DNA of 64,000 nucleotides from positions 310,001 through 374,000 of the forward strand of contig CANOTP010000001.1 of the NCBI GenBank assembly GCA_947570135.1. Reading direction: 5' to 3'. The first letter of the stretch is position 1. Every line of letters begins with the position of its first letter. A program made the translations under genes and the position numbers. Shown piece by piece: positions 59,877-64,000 of this stretch. The DNA is from an uncultured Candidatus Melainabacteria bacterium. Its GTDB lineage: Bacteria > Cyanobacteriota > Vampirovibrionia > Gastranaerophilales > Gastranaerophilaceae. The notes beneath the pieces are model-generated. The model was not told the DNA's origin and made no database searches. It was given only the letters and a program-made list of their open reading frames with translations.

Positions 59877-60363
59877 AACGGTATTGTTTGTAACGGCAAA
59901 AGCTCTGTCGGTTGAAGAGATTGCCGCATATTTAGATGTTGAAGCCGAAGAAGTTGAAGAAGCTATTTTAGAGCTCATTATGGATTATGCATCTCGTGAC
60001 GGGGCGCTTGAAATTGATGATGAGAACGGTTATATTTTGCAGGTAAAAGAAGAATATAGCGATATCGTCGAAAAAATTTGTCCGATTGATTTGTCACCTG
60101 CTGTTTTAAGAACACTTCTTGTTATCGCACTTAAAGAACCTATCCGCCAGACTGAGCTTGTAAAACTTCGCTCGGCAGCCTATGAACATGTAGCTGAACT
60201 TGTTGAAAAAGGTTTGGTAGCAAAACAAAAAGACAAAAACGGCAGAAGTATTAATGTTAAAACGACTGCAAAGTTTGCGGAATACTTTAAATTAAAGGGT
60301 GATACAAGAGCTTTGGCACGACAACTGGAAATGGATTTGGAAGAAAAGAAAGCTGATGCGTAA
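59848..60363 (+). CDS. scpB: Segregation and condensation protein ScpB
   Basis: A 171-residue partner of ScpA with two winged helices: QQLKSRIETVLFVTAKALSV, EEIAAYLDVEAEEVEEAILE, and LRTLLVIALKEPIRQTELVK with RSAAYEHVAELVEKGLVAKQ and KFAEYFKLKG. The ATG at 59848 follows AAAGGTGG; the GTG at 59839 would overlap that site. It overlaps scpA by 29 bases, and its last bases overlap the next gene. Confidence 0.95.
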   Translation: MSQQLKSRIETVLFVTAKALSVEEIAAYLDVEAEEVEEAILELIMDYASRDGALEIDDENGYILQVKEEYSDIVEKICPIDLSPAVLRTLLVIALKEPIRQTELVKLRSAAYEHVAELVEKGLVAKQKDKNGRSINVKTTAKFAEYFKLKGDTRALARQLEMDLEEKKADA

Positions 60364-61633
60364 AGTTTTACTTGGAATATTATTTTTGGTATTGGTTGCG
60401 GCTTTGTTGTATAAGTCACCGTTTTCGGCACTTTTTAATTATAACAGGGCAAAGGCTTTATATGACGGTGGGAAGTACGAACAGGCGCTGCCGTATTTTG
60501 AAAAATCTCTTTTTTCGGATAATAAAGGGATTCAGGCAAGATATTATTACGTAATGGCACTGTCTAAATCAAAACCGACATATTCCGTTCAGAAAAAACT
60601 CTATGAAATGGCGGTCGGCTTACCGCAGGATGAAGCGGCAAAAGTTGCAAAAGCTCAAGCCTCAGCACTCAGATATAAGCTTTTGAAAGGCGTTGATAAT
60701 AATTATATTTATAACGCAGCAATGGGGAATGATATTTTAAGGTGGGATATTAAATCTTTTCCGTTAAAGGTTTATATTGAACGAGTTTCAGATGTTCCCG
60801 ATTATTATTGCCCTGCAATAAAAACGGCGTTAGAGGCTTGGAGTGAGCGAACTAATTTTGTAAAATTTGATTTGGTTGAAACTCCTGACGGCGCTGATAT
60901 TTTGATTAAATTTAAAGATATTCCTTCGAATATTTGCACAGGCGGAGTTTGCAGGTATTCGGTTGCCTACACCGAACCTAATGTCGGAAAAGAAAATGTT
61001 TTACAAAATATGAGTCTGACTTTTTATAAGACAAACCCGTTAAATAAGCCGTTTACAAATTTGGAGATTTATAACACCGCAGTCCATGAAATCGGTCATA
61101 CTCTGGGTATAATGGGACACAGTGAAAATCCTTCTGATATTATGTTTGCGACAAAAGACGGTGAAGCTTCGGTTTATCGAGCTTATAATTCATTATCAAT
61201 GCGGGATTTAAGAACTCTGGCACTTTTATACAGGTTAAAACCGACAATTTCTAATGTGAAAGACTTATCAAGTGAGAATTTTTACTATGCTCCGTTAATT
61301 ATCGGAGGAGATGAAGTCAGGCTGCAAAAGAAATTAACCGAGTATAAACGATACATTCAACAATATCCGAATATCGCATCAGGCTATATAAACTTAGCTA
61401 CAGTATACGCGGATTTAGGTGATTTTGATTCAACGCTGAAACTTCTTAATCAGGCAGAAAAGCTTGTTAAAAACGATGATGAAAAGTATTTGATAAATTA
61501 TAATAAAGCGGTTTTACATTTTAACACTCAGGAATATTCTTTGGCATTAGAATATGCAAATCGTGCAAAATCTATAAAGAGTAATCAGGGAGTAGATGAG
61601 TTAATATCTGAGATAGAAAAACTTACAAAATAA
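60356..61633 (+). CDS. Membrane-anchored matrixin-type zinc protease with TPRs
   Basis: A 425-residue protein with an N-terminal anchor (MRKVLLGILFLVLVAALLYK), a TPR near residues 30-75 (RAKALYDGGKYEQALPYFEK) and a metzincin domain. KTALEAWSERTNFVKFDLVE, the zinc site AVHEIGHTLGIMGHSENPSD (HExxHxxGxxH) and the Met-turn DIMFATKDG identify the matrixin group. TPRs return at the C-terminus (NIASGYINLATVYADLGDFD, STLKLLNQAEKLVKN). It acts outside the inner membrane. The start overlaps scpB by eight bases, so an extracytoplasmic protease is coupled to condensin genes. The pilin leader ATG follows 12 bases after the stop. Confidence 0.9.
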   Translation: MRKVLLGILFLVLVAALLYKSPFSALFNYNRAKALYDGGKYEQALPYFEKSLFSDNKGIQARYYYVMALSKSKPTYSVQKKLYEMAVGLPQDEAAKVAKAQASALRYKLLKGVDNNYIYNAAMGNDILRWDIKSFPLKVYIERVSDVPDYYCPAIKTALEAWSERTNFVKFDLVETPDGADILIKFKDIPSNICTGGVCRYSVAYTEPNVGKENVLQNMSLTFYKTNPLNKPFTNLEIYNTAVHEIGHTLGIMGHSENPSDIMFATKDGEASVYRAYNSLSMRDLRTLALLYRLKPTISNVKDLSSENFYYAPLIIGGDEVRLQKKLTEYKRYIQQYPNIASGYINLATVYADLGDFDSTLKLLNQAEKLVKNDDEKYLINYNKAVLHFNTQEYSLALEYANRAKSIKSNQGVDELISEIEKLTK

Positions 61634-61645
61634 AGGAGGAAAAGT

Positions 61646-61708
61646 ATGAAAAATCAAGCTATGACTAGTATCTCGGGAGGGGTAACTTTTACGGCTCAGG
61701 ATTGGTAG
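61646..61708 (+). CDS. Leader reading frame upstream of the third G-tract pilin
   Basis: AAAGGAGGAAAAGT gives a perfect ribosome site for an ATG encoding MKNQAMTSISGGVTFTAQDW and then TAG. It contains GGGAGGGG (61675-61682), the counterpart of the G8/G9 tracts. One extra base in the tract would place it in frame with the pilin, as at 23918. The plain frame overlaps the pilin frame at 61702. Confidence 0.5.
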   Translation: MKNQAMTSISGGVTFTAQDW

Positions 61709-62487
61709 GAATTTTTCGTCACTCTGAACTTGATTCAGAGTCTATCCATGCCAATAAAAACCCCTTACTGGAAGAATCGACATTGATAGATTCTGACGTA
61801 CGTCAGAATGACAGAAAATTTGCATTTACCCTTGCAGAAGTATTAATTACCCTAGGTATAATCGGTGTTGTTGCAGCGATGACTATTCCGAATTTAATGA
61901 ATACATATAAAGCTAAGCGTTTACAGACTCAGTTTTTGAAAACTTATTCTGTAGTTCAACAAGCATTTAAGCAAATGGAAGCGGATGATGTGTCTTTAGA
62001 TCCTTCAACTTATGACAGGCATGAAAATCCTTTTTATAATATTTTTAAACAATATTTTAAAGGGGTTACGTATTGTAAGTCCTCCAGTAAGGCTTGTTAC
62101 AGCTTGCAAGATGTTCAGGGTGGTTATAAAAATTTGACGGGCAATAGTAAACTTGCAAGTACTTATTTTGATGATTGTCAGTTTGTATTGCCGGATGGTA
62201 CATTGATAAATATTGATAGTCCATATATTCCAGGGGTAAGCCGAGTATGGGTTATGCCGGATATAAACGGTTATAATAATCCACCTAATCGCTTAGGATA
62301 TGATCTTTTTGTATTTGAGTTTAAGGATGGCGAACTGAGAACAATGGGCAGCGAAGGAACAATGTATTCAGATATGGATAAGTATTGTTCATTAACAAGT
62401 TCTGAGGCTTTAAACGGTATGGCTTGTTCTCATAAAGCAAAAACAGATACAGATTATTTTAAATGGGTTGTAAAAAACGTTAAATAA
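61702..62487 (+). CDS. Type IV pilin-like protein behind a GGGAGGGG leader
   Basis: The frame contains KFAFTLAEVLITLGIIGVVA and AMTIPNLMNTYKAKRLQTQF, then NNPPNRLGYDLFVFEF. Several cysteines occur. Upstream of the prepilin motif the only possible start in frame is the TTG at 61702, which has no proper ribosome site; there is no in-frame ATG before the helix. About 40 codons between TTG and the motif come from a palindromic repeat (RHSELDSESI at one end, IDSDVRQNDRK at the other). Translation most likely begins at the leader ATG 61646 with a change of frame, or the gene is switched off. It ends FKWVVKNVK and overlaps the PHP gene by eight bases. Confidence 0.75.
   Translation: MVGIFRHSELDSESIHANKNPLLEESTLIDSDVRQNDRKFAFTLAEVLITLGIIGVVAAMTIPNLMNTYKAKRLQTQFLKTYSVVQQAFKQMEADDVSLDPSTYDRHENPFYNIFKQYFKGVTYCKSSSKACYSLQDVQGGYKNLTGNSKLASTYFDDCQFVLPDGTLINIDSPYIPGVSRVWVMPDINGYNNPPNRLGYDLFVFEFKDGELRTMGSEGTMYSDMDKYCSLTSSEALNGMACSHKAKTDTDYFKWVVKNVK
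61718..61813. repeat. Palindromic repeat pair inserted in a pilin reading frame
   Basis: The left unit GTCACTCTGAACTTGATTCA(GAG) folds as CTCTGAA-CTTGA-TTCAGAG. The right unit (61788-61813) is AGATTC, TGACGTACGTCA and GAATGACA with a perfect 18-base palindrome. The two are separated by about 45 bases and are translated in the pilin frame. The same left and right elements flank the insertion in the pilin at 24142. Confidence 0.7.
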
Positions 62488-63106
62488 ATGATTCGTGACA
62501 GTCAGTTCCGCCTGTTTTAATAAGGTTGTATTTATCGGCAAATGATTCTATCTGTTCGGGGTTGGAGAATTTTATATATTTTCTCCACCTCGGGTATGGG
62601 TAGTAAACTTCTATTCCGTCTAAACCAATGTCTTTTAAATCTTTAACAAATTTTTCTAAATTCAGTGCCCAGCAGCAGGCAGGATGAGCAAGAACAGCGA
62701 TTCCGCCCAAGGTGTGGATTGCTTTAATCAGTTCTTTTATATCCCGTTTTGCAAAAATTCTTACGATATCTGCTTCTGTTTCCTTTTTGTTTTTTGCAAG
62801 AAAAGGCTTTAGGAATTCATTATTAACATCAATTCCATAAGCTAAAAGGTGCAGAAAAATGTATTTGTACCATACATCAAATTCAACCGCGGGAATTACA
62901 TCCGTGTTCGGGTTATCAATATGCCCTTGAACCGTATTATGATCTGATATTGCAAATGCTTTCAGATTCTTTTCTTTGGCTTGTGATACTATATTTTCAA
63001 ATGTTGCTTTTCCATCAGAGTAAGTCGAGTGGATATGTAAATTCACCCTTCCGTTTTCATAATCTTCTTTTGTAAAAGATTTTATCAGTTCTTTATAATT
63101 TATCAT
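62480..63106 (-). CDS. PHP-domain phosphoesterase
   Basis: A 208-residue protein of the polymerase-and-histidinol-phosphatase fold. The metal ligands are visible in VNLHIHSTYSDGKATFENIV, AFAISDHNTVQG, VIPAVEFD, AVLAHPACCW and the final GGTDCHES. Proteins of this size include nucleoside 3',5'-bisphosphate phosphatases and other small phosphoesterases; the substrate is unknown. It is transcribed toward the pilin at 61702 and away from the membrane protein at 63153. Confidence 0.88.
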   Translation of the reverse strand: MINYKELIKSFTKEDYENGRVNLHIHSTYSDGKATFENIVSQAKEKNLKAFAISDHNTVQGHIDNPNTDVIPAVEFDVWYKYIFLHLLAYGIDVNNEFLKPFLAKNKKETEADIVRIFAKRDIKELIKAIHTLGGIAVLAHPACCWALNLEKFVKDLKDIGLDGIEVYYPYPRWRKYIKFSNPEQIESFADKYNLIKTGGTDCHESFI

Positions 63107-63117
63107 CTAAAAAGCCC

Positions 63118-63143
63118 TATTTGTAATAAAATTATATTACAAA
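63118..63143. promoter_or_regulatory. Inverted repeat between two divergent genes
   Basis: TTTGTAATA and TATTACAAA flank a short A/T centre, directly upstream of both the PHP gene and the membrane protein gene. It could be a shared operator or part of back-to-back promoters. Confidence 0.35.
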
Positions 63144-63152
63144 GGAGGCTTT

Positions 63153-64000
63153 ATGTCCAAGTATGAAATAAAAAACAGTATATTGTCTGTTTTAGCTGAG
63201 AGTATAAAGATTTATTTTACCAATATTGATAAGTTTTTTGTTTATATGTTGTTTCCCGTATTCGGGCAAATTCTTGGAATAGCACTTGCTTTCGGGTTTT
63301 CGTTAGGCTTTGGTGAGAAAATCGCACAAAGAGTTGACAGTGTTTCTCATGCATTGCTTTTGATTATATTGCTTGCTCTGCCGGGGTTGTTAATTTTTGC
63401 AAAAGCCTTCTGGGATTTTATGGTTGCTTATGTTGCACTTAACTCAATGACAGAAGGGGCAATAAGTACGGGTAAAGTTTATGATTTTCAATCACATAAC
63501 GAAGTTGCAACAAGAAGAACTTTTAAGTATGTGTTATTTCTGGCTTCTGTCGGAATTTTAAGCGGTCTTGCAAGTAATATTCTGCTGATGATACCGGGAT
63601 TTATTTTGTGGATTTATTTTATACTCGTTTTTCAGGTATTCACGTTTGAGCAGGAATTGGGTGTTGTCGATTGTTTTAAACGGAGTTTAGCGATTGTTCG
63701 CGGAAACTGGCTCAGAACGGTTATAATCCTTGCTATTTTATGGTTTTTCTCTATTTATATAATCACGGTCGGTGTGAGTGTTGTATTTGATTACCTGAAC
63801 TTAACCGACAAAATTTGCGAGATGTTTAATTTTATAACCAATATGATTCCGCTTGATTTTACAAACAAGGTTCTGACATATTTTCATTATCCGATAATCA
63901 CGCCTGATATGATTTCAAAATCAATATTTTATACAATACTTTCAACAATAGTAATGGGGTTGACGCTGCCTATCAGAAGTATTTGCTGGACATTGTGGTA
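63153..64000 (+). CDS. Multi-span membrane protein, truncated by the window end
   Basis: From the ATG at 63153 (AAAGGAGG eight bases upstream) the frame is open to the last base, 282 codons. The product has about six hydrophobic segments, for example FVYMLFPVFGQILGIALAFG, LLLIILLALPGLLIFAKAFW, VLFLASVGILSGLASNILLM, IPGFILWIYFILVFQVFTFE and TVIILAILWFFSIYIITVGV. The central FEQELGVVDCFKRSLAIVRGNW resembles the amphipathic element of DUF975/YciC-like and glycerophosphodiesterase membrane domains, where it follows a span and precedes the next. The function is unknown. Confidence 0.75.
   Translation, partial: MSKYEIKNSILSVLAESIKIYFTNIDKFFVYMLFPVFGQILGIALAFGFSLGFGEKIAQRVDSVSHALLLIILLALPGLLIFAKAFWDFMVAYVALNSMTEGAISTGKVYDFQSHNEVATRRTFKYVLFLASVGILSGLASNILLMIPGFILWIYFILVFQVFTFEQELGVVDCFKRSLAIVRGNWLRTVIILAILWFFSIYIITVGVSVVFDYLNLTDKICEMFNFITNMIPLDFTNKVLTYFHYPIITPDMISKSIFYTILSTIVMGLTLPIRSICWTLW

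Noticed and set aside
1-64000. Alternative genetic code (TGA or TAG as sense) for the host
   Set aside because: The two in-frame stops (2140, 41432) lie in a pilin and in a phage remnant; the dozens of housekeeping genes use normal stops and none contains an internal TGA or TAG.

Overview
The window looks like a chromosomal segment of an AT-rich, double-membraned bacterium, most likely a gut Melainabacteria/Vampirovibrionia relative of the Gastranaerophilales type (non-photosynthetic sister of Cyanobacteria). This placement is inferred from the character of the genes and not from a marker-gene tree. The pointers are five scattered pilin-like genes with the signature FTLAEVLITLGIIGVVAA, a GMSASQARFL-type protein, small proteins with NPFAASNF/VFESS motifs, an ExbB-ExbD-ExbD-TonB set, a giant autotransporter and an AsmA-like protein. 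The standard genetic code fits all intact genes.

Layout. 1-6.1 kb: end of a possible formyltransferase, mnmG, a pilin divergent from an XRE regulator, two small proteins, aspS. 6.1-16 kb: an RqcH-like NFACT protein, rsmE-cca, an AsmA-like protein, coaX with a hairpin over its ribosome site, ychF. 16-18.7 kb: a cluster of three very small genes sharing a C-terminal tail and a promoter type, then tuf. 18.8-25 kb: a frameshifted pilin, a Xer recombinase, a BioD-like protein, two lineage-type proteins, mazG-folE2 and a second pilin. 25-30.4 kb: nifU-nifS, a TPR protein, a GMSASQARFL protein and a compact candidate RNA. 30.5-39.4 kb: a TonB energy-transduction operon with two paralogous exported proteins, a WG-repeat protein, dus and a large TPR protein. 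39.5-42 kb: infC with a probable AUA start, tRNA-Phe, and a remnant of a Mu-like prophage. 42-50.5 kb: a GT41 glycosyltransferase divergent from a 2214-residue autotransporter. 50.5-55.5 kb: a flavoprotein/MerR pair, a UmuC-type polymerase, a regulator made of four winged-helix domains, and a second pilin/XRE pair. 55.5-64 kb: smc-scpA-scpB-matrixin operon, a third leader-type pilin, a PHP phosphoesterase and a truncated membrane protein.

Themes. (1) Three pilin loci begin with the same strong ribosome site and a short leader containing a G-rich tract. At two of them the pilin frame is exactly one G out of register with the leader ATG, and at the third an extra G brings it into register. This suggests slippage, phase variation or frameshifting. 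(2) The other two pilins are each divergent from an XRE regulator, with a palindrome placed over the predicted pilin transcription start. (3) About eleven genes have a -10 box ending 6-8 bases before the start codon and no Shine-Dalgarno sequence, which suggests widespread leaderless mRNAs. (4) Four promoters of small genes share an unusual two-part motif with fixed spacing. No rRNA, CRISPR array, origin or complete insertion sequence was seen.
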